The notes beneath the pieces are model-generated. The model was not told the DNA's origin and searched no databases. It saw nothing but the letters and a program-made list of their open reading frames with translations. This document shows positions 4,674 to 10,358 of a stretch of 10,358 bases of DNA, piece by piece. Within the stretch, counting starts at the first letter, position 1. The number at the start of each line of letters is the position of its first letter. Both the position numbers and the translations under genes were made by a program. Origin of the DNA: BOG-1112 sp964611335 (GTDB taxonomy: Bacteria; Bdellovibrionota_B; Oligoflexia; Oligoflexales; Bog-1112); contig CAZSXR010000013.1 of the NCBI GenBank assembly GCA_964611335.1, positions 1 through 10,358 of the forward strand. Direction: 5' to 3'.

Positions 4674-6623
4674 GTGTCGGCTGAGACCCTCGTGTTCGAC
4701 CTGCTCGCCGTCGACAAGGCCAGCGGCGTCGTCCGCAACGTGTCGGCCGCCTTCGCCGACGCCGACACCAAGCTGCAGAAGGCGTCCAAGGTGTCGGGCA
4801 TGGCCCTGGCCGCCGGCGGCGCCGCCGCCGTCGCGTTCGGGTCTCAGGCGGTCATGGCCGCGTCGGACCTGTCTGAGACGACCAGCAAGATCGGCGTGCT
4901 GTTCGGTGACCAGTCCGCCGCGATCCAGGCATGGGCCGACACCGCCGACACCGCGCTCGGCCAGAGCAAGCAGTCCGCGCTCGACGCCGCCGCGACGTTC
5001 GCGACCTTCGGCAAGGCCGCCGGGCTGCAGGGCCGCGAGCTCACGTCGTTCTCCACCGATCTGACCGGCCTCGCGTCCGACCTCGCGAGCTTCGGCAACA
5101 CCAGCCCTGAGCAGGCGATCGAGGCGATCGGCGCCGCGCTGCGCGGGGAGTCCGAGCCGATCCGGTCCTACGGGGTGCTGCTCGACGAGGCGACGCTCAA
5201 GGCGCAGGCGATGAGCATGGGCATCGTCAAGGCCTCCCGCGATACCGACAAGATCAAGGCTGCTCAGCTGTCTGCGACGTCGGCGCAGGCCCGCTACAAC
5301 GAGGCCGTCAAGAAGCACGGCGAGGACTCCCGCGAGGCGCAGACCGCGCAGGCCGGGCTGATCCGCGCGCAGCAGGCGCTGGAGAAGGCCACCGAGGGCA
5401 CGATCGAGCCCCTGACCAACTCGCAGAAGGTGCTCGCCGCGCAGGGCGCGATCATGGCGCAGACGAAGGCCGCTCAGGGCGACTTCGCGCGCACCAGCTC
5501 GGGCGCGGCCAACCAGCAGCGCATCCTCGCGGCCGAGGTGGCGAACCTGTCGGCGACCGCCGGCACCGCGCTGCTGCCCGCGTTTCAGGCCGTCGTCTCG
5601 GCCCTGGTTGCCGGCGTGACCGTCGTCGGTGAACACCAGCGCCTGTTCGCGGTCCTCGGCGGGACCCTCGCCGTGGTGGCCGCCACCATCTGGACGGTCA
5701 ACGCCGCGCAGACCGCGTGGGCGGTCGGGTCCAAGATCGTGACGGCCGCGACGAAGGCGTGGACGGCCGCGCAGTGGCTGATCAACGTGGCCCTGACGGC
5801 CAACCCGATCGGCCTGGTGATCGTCGGTATCGCGGCGCTCGTCGCGGCCATCGTCATTGCCTACAAGAAGAGCGAGACGTTCCGATCGATCGTCCAGGCC
5901 ACCGGCCGCGGCGTGGTCGCGGCGTTCAACTGGATCCTCGCCGCCGGCAAGGCAGTGTTCGGGTGGGTGTCCTCGAACTGGGGCACGATCAGCAAGCTGA
6001 TCGCGGGGCCGATCGGCGCGGCCGCCAAGTACGTCGTGCAGCACTGGGACGAGATCCGCCAGGGCACCGCCGACAAGGTCGGCGCCATGATCGCTTTCGT
6101 GCGGGGAATCCCCGGCAAGGTCAAGGGCGCGATCGGCAACCTCGGCGACCTGCTCAAGCACGCCGGGTCCGAGCTGATCCAAGGCCTGATCGACGGCATC
6201 ACGAGCCGGGTCCGCGACGTCACCGGCGCCGTGTCCGGCCTCGCCAGCAAGATCAAGGGGTTCTTCCCGGGCAGCCCGGTCAAGACGGGCCCGCTCACGA
6301 GCTGGAACGGCGGCGGTGCCGGGCGCCGATTGGTGGGGATGCTCGCCGACGGCATGGCCGACACCCGCCCCATCGACGACAGCGCCTCCCGCGTCGCGTC
6401 GGCGATCTCCGGCCTGACCGCCGACGTCCCCCGCATCCGTGGCCTCGGCGCAGCTGGCGCACGCACCGCGGCCACGTCGCAGACCACGATCCACGTCACC
6501 GTGCATGCGCTGAACCCGACCCCAGCAGTGGGCCGGCTGGTGATGGAGGGCATCGAGCAGCACCTGACGCGTGGGGGCGCGGTCTCGCCGCGGCTGAGGA
6601 CTGCCGTCCGTGCCCACAGCTGA
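4674..6623 (+). CDS. tail tape measure protein
   Basis: The 649-residue protein from GTG 4674 sets tail length and later takes part in DNA entry. Residues about 60-185 resemble the TP901-type tape measure core, with TSFSTDLTGLASDLASFGNTSPEQAIEAI near 124-152 and ALRGESEPIRSYGVLLDEATL at 155-175. Residues 190-245 form a charged, Gln/Ala-rich helical hairpin, probably a coiled coil. Hydrophobic helices follow at about 325-350 and 377-397, the latter starting with the family-typical ANPIGLVIVGIAALVA motif and ending before KKSETFRSIV. FFPGSPVKTGPLTSW at 530-544 is another common tape measure motif. At about 0.15 nm per residue the predicted tail is 95-100 nm long, which is inference from a rule of thumb. 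A weak AAGGGCGGG lies before the GTG, and the chaperone stop is six bases upstream. The last 14 bases overlap the next gene. Confidence 0.93.
   Translation: MSAETLVFDLLAVDKASGVVRNVSAAFADADTKLQKASKVSGMALAAGGAAAVAFGSQAVMAASDLSETTSKIGVLFGDQSAAIQAWADTADTALGQSKQSALDAAATFATFGKAAGLQGRELTSFSTDLTGLASDLASFGNTSPEQAIEAIGAALRGESEPIRSYGVLLDEATLKAQAMSMGIVKASRDTDKIKAAQLSATSAQARYNEAVKKHGEDSREAQTAQAGLIRAQQALEKATEGTIEPLTNSQKVLAAQGAIMAQTKAAQGDFARTSSGAANQQRILAAEVANLSATAGTALLPAFQAVVSALVAGVTVVGEHQRLFAVLGGTLAVVAATIWTVNAAQTAWAVGSKIVTAATKAWTAAQWLINVALTANPIGLVIVGIAALVAAIVIAYKKSETFRSIVQATGRGVVAAFNWILAAGKAVFGWVSSNWGTISKLIAGPIGAAAKYVVQHWDEIRQGTADKVGAMIAFVRGIPGKVKGAIGNLGDLLKHAGSELIQGLIDGITSRVRDVTGAVSGLASKIKGFFPGSPVKTGPLTSWNGGGAGRRLVGMLADGMADTRPIDDSASRVASAISGLTADVPRIRGLGAAGARTAATSQTTIHVTVHALNPTPAVGRLVMEGIEQHLTRGGAVSPRLRTAVRAHS
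6596..6600 (+). promoter_or_regulatory. Shine-Dalgarno site for GTG 6610, inside the tape measure gene
   Basis: GAGGA nine bases before GTG 6610 supports a start that overlaps the end of the tape measure gene by 14 bases. Starting there also includes the three N-terminal heptapeptide repeats. Confidence 0.6.
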
Positions 6624-8598
6624 CACGACCCTTGTCCGCGCGGACTCCACCCTCTGGCGGGCCGACTCCACCCTGATCACCGGCGACGGGTGGGAGCCCG
6701 CGACGCCGGGCCCCGACGGTTTCCGCATCGAGCTGGGGTGGGGCGGGGTGTGGGTGGACGTCACCGACCGCGTCGACCTCGGGCAGGGGATGACGCTGCA
6801 GGTCGGCCGGTCGTCGGTGTGGGACGACGCGAGCCCCGGCACGCTCGCGGTGACCCTCGACAACGCGGACGGGGCGCTCACCCCCGACAACCCGCTGTCG
6901 CCGTGGTGGCCCTACGTCGGCGAGGACGTCGACGTCCGCGTGATCGTGTCCCACGACGGCGCGGCGTGGCGCCGGTTCCGCGGCACCGTCGACGCGTGGG
7001 CGCCGTCGTTCGACGGGAGTGGCTCGACGGTCGCCGTGTCCGCGTCGGACCGGCTCGCCGCGCTGACCCGGCCGATGCCGTCGGCGGTGCAGCAGTACCT
7101 CGAGGGCACCTCGTGGGGCGCCGGCACCGGCTGGTCGCTGCTGGAGCTCGGCGCCGATGTCGGGACCGTGGCGAACGCCGCGCCGGACGGCCCGGCCGGG
7201 ACCCTCGTGCACGACACCCGCGCGCGGGCGCAGATCACGTCGGCGGACGTGGGGGCGCTCGGTATCGCCGGGGCGTGGTCATGGGACACCGGTGTCTCGG
7301 GGCGCCGTGGCAGCGCGCTGACCGTGGAGGTGCCCAGCACCGCGCGGACGTGCGGGGGGCTGTGGCTGCAGCAGGGCACGGCGGTCACCGCCGANNNNNN
7401 NNNNNNNNNNNNNNNNNNNNNNNNNNNNNNNNNNNNNNNNNNNNNNNNNNNNNNNNNNNNNNNNNNNNNNNNNNNNNNNNNNNNNNNNNNNNNNCGCGTG
7501 AAGACCGTCACCCGGCAGGTCCGGGCGTCCCTGGGCGGCCTCTGGTGGGCCGGCGGTTCCGGAACGGGCGCGGCCACGGTCGCCGAGGTCATCGCCCGCG
7601 GCGCGGGCACGTCGGTAGCGGCGTGGCCGACGGTCCTGGCCGAGCTCGCCGCGTCGGTGACGGGGGCGCTGTACACGGCGACCGCGCTGGGCGGGGACAC
7701 CCGCGACGTCCGCCGGGTCAACGGCGGCGGCAGGACCACCCTGGAGCACCTGCAGGCCCTGGCCCGCACGGTGGGCGGCGTGGTGTGGCACGAGCCCGAG
7801 ACCGACGCCGTGGTCATCGCGGGGCCGGGCGCGGCCCCGGCCGCCGCAACCTTGACGATCGAGGCGGGCGCGGACGACACCGACGTGCAGGGCTGGTCGC
7901 GGGGCATCGACGCACGGCCCAGCCGGGTCACGGCGTCGGCGCCGGTGACCGGGTCGGTGACCGCGACGTCGTCGGGCACCGTGCGGCGTGAGCAGACCGT
8001 CGAGACGCTCGCGCCGACCGAGGCCGACCTGTTCGGGATCGCGACGTGGGCCCTGAACCGGGCGCGTGCGCTGCGCGCGACCAGCATCGGGGTGGACCTC
8101 ACGACCGCCGAGCACGACCTGTGGGCCGACGTGATGGGCCTGCGGCCGGGGCACCGGATCACGCTGACCGGGCTGTCCTCGTCGCTGTTCGGGCGGTCCG
8201 AGCGGGACCTGCTCGTCGTCGGGTGGGTGGAGGAGTGGGGCCCGGGCCGGTGCGTGGTCACGCTGACTACGGACGCCGCTGACGACCCCGCCGAGGGCGT
8301 GTACGACACGGCCCGGTGGTCGGGGGCCGACGTGCGGCTCACCGAGGCGGTCACCGCCACCACGGGCACGATAAAGGTCTCGAGCGCCGACGGCGTGCTG
8401 TTCTCGACGTCGACCGGCGACTACCCGCTCGACCTGGACGTCGGCGGGGAGCGGATGACCGTGACCGCCGCGCCGACCGCGCCGGTCAGCGGCGTGCAGA
8501 CGCTCACGGTCAGCCGGGGCGTCGCGCCGACCGTGGCCCGAGCGCACCCCGTCGACGAGCCCGTCGAGCTGTGGCTGGCCCCGACGTGGGCCCTCTGA
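6610..8598 (+). CDS. tail tip / minor tail protein (distal-tail and hub-like), interrupted by an assembly gap
   Basis: Before the gap, 261 codons encode three heptapeptide repeats (residues 4-24). A domain follows with FRIELGWGGVWVDVTDRV and GTLAVTLDNADGALTPDNP, a signature of actinobacterial phage minor tail proteins that resemble distal tail proteins. A jelly-roll-like stretch follows up to the gap. After the gap, 367 residues include TTLEHLQALARTVGGVVWHEPETDAVVI, typical of baseplate hub proteins, and a C-terminal domain with GGERMTVTA and a repeat of the SGVQTLTVSRGV type. The two sides are in the same frame only if the gap length is 100 or differs from it by a multiple of three, and 100 N is a conventional placeholder. 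The two parts may therefore be one protein of unknown length or, less likely, two genes. Position after the tape measure agrees with a tail-tip role. A rare ATA codon occurs near 8371. Confidence 0.75.
   Translation: MPTADTTLVRADSTLWRADSTLITGDGWEPATPGPDGFRIELGWGGVWVDVTDRVDLGQGMTLQVGRSSVWDDASPGTLAVTLDNADGALTPDNPLSPWWPYVGEDVDVRVIVSHDGAAWRRFRGTVDAWAPSFDGSGSTVAVSASDRLAALTRPMPSAVQQYLEGTSWGAGTGWSLLELGADVGTVANAAPDGPAGTLVHDTRARAQITSADVGALGIAGAWSWDTGVSGRRGSALTVEVPSTARTCGGLWLQQGTAVTAXXXXXXXXXXXXXXXXXXXXXXXXXXXXXXXXXXRVKTVTRQVRASLGGLWWAGGSGTGAATVAEVIARGAGTSVAAWPTVLAELAASVTGALYTATALGGDTRDVRRVNGGGRTTLEHLQALARTVGGVVWHEPETDAVVIAGPGAAPAAATLTIEAGADDTDVQGWSRGIDARPSRVTASAPVTGSVTATSSGTVRREQTVETLAPTEADLFGIATWALNRARALRATSIGVDLTTAEHDLWADVMGLRPGHRITLTGLSSSLFGRSERDLLVVGWVEEWGPGRCVVTLTTDAADDPAEGVYDTARWSGADVRLTEAVTATTGTIKVSSADGVLFSTSTGDYPLDLDVGGERMTVTAAPTAPVSGVQTLTVSRGVAPTVARAHPVDEPVELWLAPTWAL
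6619..6681 (+). repeat. three tandem 21-bp units encoding heptapeptide repeats
   Basis: Residues 4-24 of the tail-tip protein read ADTTLVR, ADSTLWR, ADSTLIT. Units two and three share nearly identical DNA around GACTCCACCCT. Such an N-terminal repeat could be a flexible or strand-forming anchor; its function is unknown. Confidence 0.8.
7395..7494. other. assembly gap, exactly 100 N
   Basis: The run is exactly 100 bases long, the standard placeholder for a scaffold gap of unknown size. It falls inside the tail-tip gene, so that gene's length and frame continuity cannot be read from this sequence. Confidence 0.97.
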
Positions 8599-8603
8599 GG
8601 AGG
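8597..8603 (+). promoter_or_regulatory. strong Shine-Dalgarno site for ATG 8612
   Basis: GAGGAGG, with its first two bases inside the preceding stop codon, has eight bases to ATG 8612. Together with the following TACCCC it forms one copy of a sequence duplicated before GTG 9184. Confidence 0.75.
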
Positions 8604-8609
8604 TACCCC
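8599..8609 (+). repeat. GGAGGTACCCC leader repeat, copy 1
   Basis: The 11-base sequence here is identical to 9172-9182. Both copies are ribosome binding sites directly before tail-tip genes and are followed by start codons and an Ala codon. Each contains the palindrome GGTACC. Confidence 0.7.
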
Positions 8610-8611
8610 GC

Positions 8612-9145
8612 ATGGCTGCACCGTCCCTGCCTGCCCTCGTCTCGGTCGGGCAGCGCATCCTCGCGTCCTACCTCAACGGGTCGATCCGCAACTGCCTGTC
8701 GTGGGTGATGAAGGACGCGCCCGCGGTCCGGTCCGTCGCGTCGTCCGCGCAGTCCATCCCGACGGGCGCCTGGACGTCGGTGCTCATCCCCTCCGCCGAC
8801 AGTGGCGACGAGGCTTTCGTCGGGTCGCCCACCTCACGGTTGCTGCTCGGCCGTGAGCTCGGCTGGTGGCTGGTGTGGGGCGTCGCCTACTGGGACGCGC
8901 CGACCACGGGCACCAGCCGGCGCGCGGTGCTCGCGCTGAACGGCAACCACATCCCCGGGTCGTACATGCGCTCCGAGCCTGCCAACCCCGGCGCGACGGC
9001 GACGCCGCCGACGCTCGTGCAGATCACGTCGGCCACGGACTACGTCGAGCTGCAGGCGCAGCACGACGCGCCCACCAGCGTGCCGACGCTCGTCGACGCG
9101 TCGCGGATCAGCGCCGTGCACGCCGTCTTCCTGCGCACCCTCTGA
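8612..9145 (+). CDS. minor tail protein, probable jelly-roll (C1q/TNF-like) domain
   Basis: The 177-residue protein has a short helical start (LVSVGQRILASYLNGSIRN). It continues with strands resembling a small jelly-roll: SAQSIPTGAWTSVLIP, a Trp-rich segment GWWLVWGVAYWD near residues 89-100, RRAVLALNGNHIPG, then LVQITSATDYVELQAQHDA and a closing AVFLRTL. This succession (QSIPTG..., W..., NG..., ...DYVEL) is common in small minor tail proteins just before or after receptor-binding genes in actinobacterial phages. They probably trimerise at the tail tip. The fold assignment is by pattern only. The start is firmly placed by AGGAGG at 8598-8603. No catalytic motif is apparent. The gene is flanked on both sides by the GGAGGTACCCC leader, so it could behave as a movable cassette. 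Confidence 0.65.
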   Translation: MAAPSLPALVSVGQRILASYLNGSIRNCLSWVMKDAPAVRSVASSAQSIPTGAWTSVLIPSADSGDEAFVGSPTSRLLLGRELGWWLVWGVAYWDAPTTGTSRRAVLALNGNHIPGSYMRSEPANPGATATPPTLVQITSATDYVELQAQHDAPTSVPTLVDASRISAVHAVFLRTL

Positions 9146-9171
9146 CCCCCTCCGCCCCTCTGTAGCCCCCT

Positions 9172-9182
9172 GGAGGTACCCC
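9172..9182 (+). repeat. GGAGGTACCCC leader repeat, copy 2 (ribosome binding site of the spike gene)
   Basis: Identical to 8599-8609. GGAGG at 9172-9176 has seven bases to GTG 9184. The 38-base gap 9146-9183 that holds it is otherwise pyrimidine-rich, and I see no hairpin terminator or promoter in it. Confidence 0.7.
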
Positions 9183-9183
9183 C

Positions 9184-10358
9184 GTGGCTCAGCAGCTCGT
9201 GAACATCGGCGCGGCGCCGAACGACGGCACCGGCGACCTGGCCCGGAACGCCTTCGACAAGATCAACCAGAACACGACCGAGCTGTACGCCGCCGTCACG
9301 AGCCCTGGCCCCGTAGTCTTCGTCGCGACCAGCGACGCGAGCGACGGAGCAAAGGCCGTGGCCACGGCCGCCCGGGTGCTGCCCGCGAGCGGCGCCGCCG
9401 GCCTCGCGGCGAAGCTCAAGACGATCATCGAGGGCAACCGGCGGATCGTGATCCTGACCGGCGCGGCGACCACGCTCACCCTCGACGCGCAGCTGATCGC
9501 CACGCCGCAGGACGACACGAAGATCGACGCCGGTGGGCTGACGCTGATCCCTCACGACGCCGAGGCCAACGGCGGCAGCTCCGGCCAGGCGGCCATCATC
9601 ATCGGCGGCGCCGACGCCACGACGATCACCATGACCGGTATGTCGGCGACCCTGGCCAAGGGCACCGACACGTTCTCGCACACCGTGTCGAGCCTTCCGT
9701 CGTTGCTGCCCGTCGACGCCTATGGACGTGTCACCACGGGCGAGAACCGGAACCCGAACCGGCTGCAGGAGTATTTCAAGGGCGAGGAATTCCAGGTGCT
9801 CGCCGTGTCGTCGACGAGCATTCGTTTCAAGACGGCGCTTCGGGATTCCTACTCGACGTCCGCGACGAACTTCAAGTTCCGGTTCGTGCCGATGGTCAAG
9901 AACCTTCAGATCCGCGGCCTGAACATCGCGAGCAACACGACGCAGACCGTGCCGGACCGGCAGAACGGCATCGTGATCCGCAACTGCGTCAGCCCCGACA
10001 TCGAGATCACCGTGTCGGGCGTCGAGTTCGCCGACGGCGTCGGCGTCTGGGGCTGCATCAACGCCAAGGTTCAGGGCAAGTCCTGGCAGTGCCAGGACCG
10101 GTACGGCCCGGGCGTGCAGGGCTACGGCCTGCGCATCGCCGGGTCCGAGGGCACGTCTGTGTGGTGGGAGGACTGGGAGTCCCGCCACGGCGTCGACCTC
10201 GGGATGTCCTCGCAGAACTGGAGCGTGACCCGCCACACCAAGATTTACCGCGCGCACGCATTCCACACCTACGCCGCCGGGTTCGCCATTCACGATGCCG
10301 AATACAGCACCCTCATGCCCGGCGCGGTCTGGTCGATCAACTGCGGCGGCGGAATCAT
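9184..10358 (+). CDS. tail fibre / tailspike with NDGTGD domain and probable beta-helix (5' part, runs off the window)
   Basis: From GTG 9184 the frame is open for 391 codons to the last base, with no stop. The first 40 residues read MAQQLVNIGAAPNDGTGD, then LARNAFDKINQNTTELY. This NIGxxPNDGTGDxxRxAFxKIN signature marks the N-terminal attachment domain of many phage tail fibres and spikes. After a linker the chain becomes beta-rich with short turns: IVILTGAATTLTLDAQLIA, AAIIIGGADATTITMTGMS, LQIRGLNIAS, GIVIRNCVS and YGLRIAGSEGTSVWWEDWESRHGVD. These are typical of a right-handed parallel beta-helix of the pectate-lyase type. Such spikes bind or cleave surface polysaccharide, but no catalytic residues can be assigned with confidence and the C-terminus is missing. 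A/T-ending codons are rarer before 9721 (9 of 179) than after (18 of about 211), a mild hint of a module of different origin. The start is supported by GGAGG at 9172-9176. Confidence 0.82.
   Translation, partial: MAQQLVNIGAAPNDGTGDLARNAFDKINQNTTELYAAVTSPGPVVFVATSDASDGAKAVATAARVLPASGAAGLAAKLKTIIEGNRRIVILTGAATTLTLDAQLIATPQDDTKIDAGGLTLIPHDAEANGGSSGQAAIIIGGADATTITMTGMSATLAKGTDTFSHTVSSLPSLLPVDAYGRVTTGENRNPNRLQEYFKGEEFQVLAVSSTSIRFKTALRDSYSTSATNFKFRFVPMVKNLQIRGLNIASNTTQTVPDRQNGIVIRNCVSPDIEITVSGVEFADGVGVWGCINAKVQGKSWQCQDRYGPGVQGYGLRIAGSEGTSVWWEDWESRHGVDLGMSSQNWSVTRHTKIYRAHAFHTYAAGFAIHDAEYSTLMPGAVWSINCGGGI

Noticed and set aside
5717..6676. Second + strand frame within the tape measure gene
   Set aside because: Its translation is extremely Arg-rich and it overlaps the conserved tape measure motifs.
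3087..6890. Very long open frame on the minus strand (over 1,200 codons)
   Set aside because: It lies opposite the tube, gp10-like, chaperone and tape measure genes. Its translation is Arg/Ala/Gly/Asp-rich with no domain pattern, as expected for antisense frames in very GC-rich DNA.
9146..9183. Possible terminator or promoter in the gap before the spike gene
   Set aside because: The stretch is pyrimidine-rich with only the short GGTACC palindrome; there is no stem-loop with a T-run and no -10/-35-like pair.
9040..10293. Minus-strand open frame opposite the spike gene
   Set aside because: The + strand frame at 9184 has the NDGTGD signature, a ribosome binding site and beta-helix-like coils; the minus frame has none of these.
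1..10358. Defence system, toxin-antitoxin, integrase or other accessory system
   Set aside because: Every supported + strand gene fits phage morphogenesis; no recombinase, nuclease, kinase, methyltransferase or toxin signature is seen on either strand.

Overview
The window is a contiguous piece of the head-tail joining and tail morphogenesis module of a long-tailed (siphovirus-type) bacteriophage or prophage. All supported genes lie on the + strand. They are packed with overlaps or gaps of a few bases, apart from a 38-base gap before the last gene. Base composition is very high in G+C and third codon positions are almost always G or C. GTG starts are frequent, and several protein signatures are ones I associate with actinobacterial phages. 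Together these suggest a high-GC actinobacterial host, perhaps a Micrococcales relative such as Cellulomonas, but the host name is inference. A run of exactly 100 N at 7395-7494 shows this is a draft assembly with a placeholder gap of unknown true length.

Layout, left to right. Positions 1-87 hold the last codons of an upstream gene and a possible 23-codon ORF. Positions 91-1139 hold two structural genes: a small protein with an LHTGDPG motif, and a 221-residue protein built from about nine repeats with a 20-residue period (LADGD-type motif). Positions 1142-2427 encode the neck: a gp6-like head-tail connector with an extra N-terminal Ig-like domain, then a probable tail terminator. Positions 2437-2673 encode a small acidic protein of unknown function. 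Positions 2677-3699 encode the tail tube protein. Positions 3699-4184 encode an HK97 gp10-like neck/tail completion protein. Positions 4201-4667 encode the tail assembly chaperone pair. Its second part lies in the -1 frame and has no ATG, GTG or TTG start, which points to programmed -1 frameshifting. Positions 4674-6623 encode the tape measure protein, 6610-8598 a tail-tip/baseplate protein interrupted by the assembly gap, and 8612-9145 a small jelly-roll-like minor tail protein. A tail fibre or tailspike gene begins at 9184 and is still open at the window end. It has an N-terminal NDGTGD domain followed by a probable right-handed beta-helix.

How they work together: the connector and terminator join the DNA-filled head to the tail. 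The tube protein polymerises around the tape measure with help from the frameshifted chaperone, and tape measure length sets tail length (649 residues, roughly 95-100 nm at about 0.15 nm per residue). The 6610, 8612 and 9184 products form the host-facing tip. No promoter, terminator, tRNA, CRISPR array, integrase, insertion sequence or defence gene is visible; the region reads as one polycistronic late-gene unit.

I do not see a wholly new biological system here. The parts most worth following up are the 20-residue-repeat protein, the chaperone frameshift that lacks a classical slippery heptamer, the Ig-connector fusion, and the truncated candidate receptor-binding spike.
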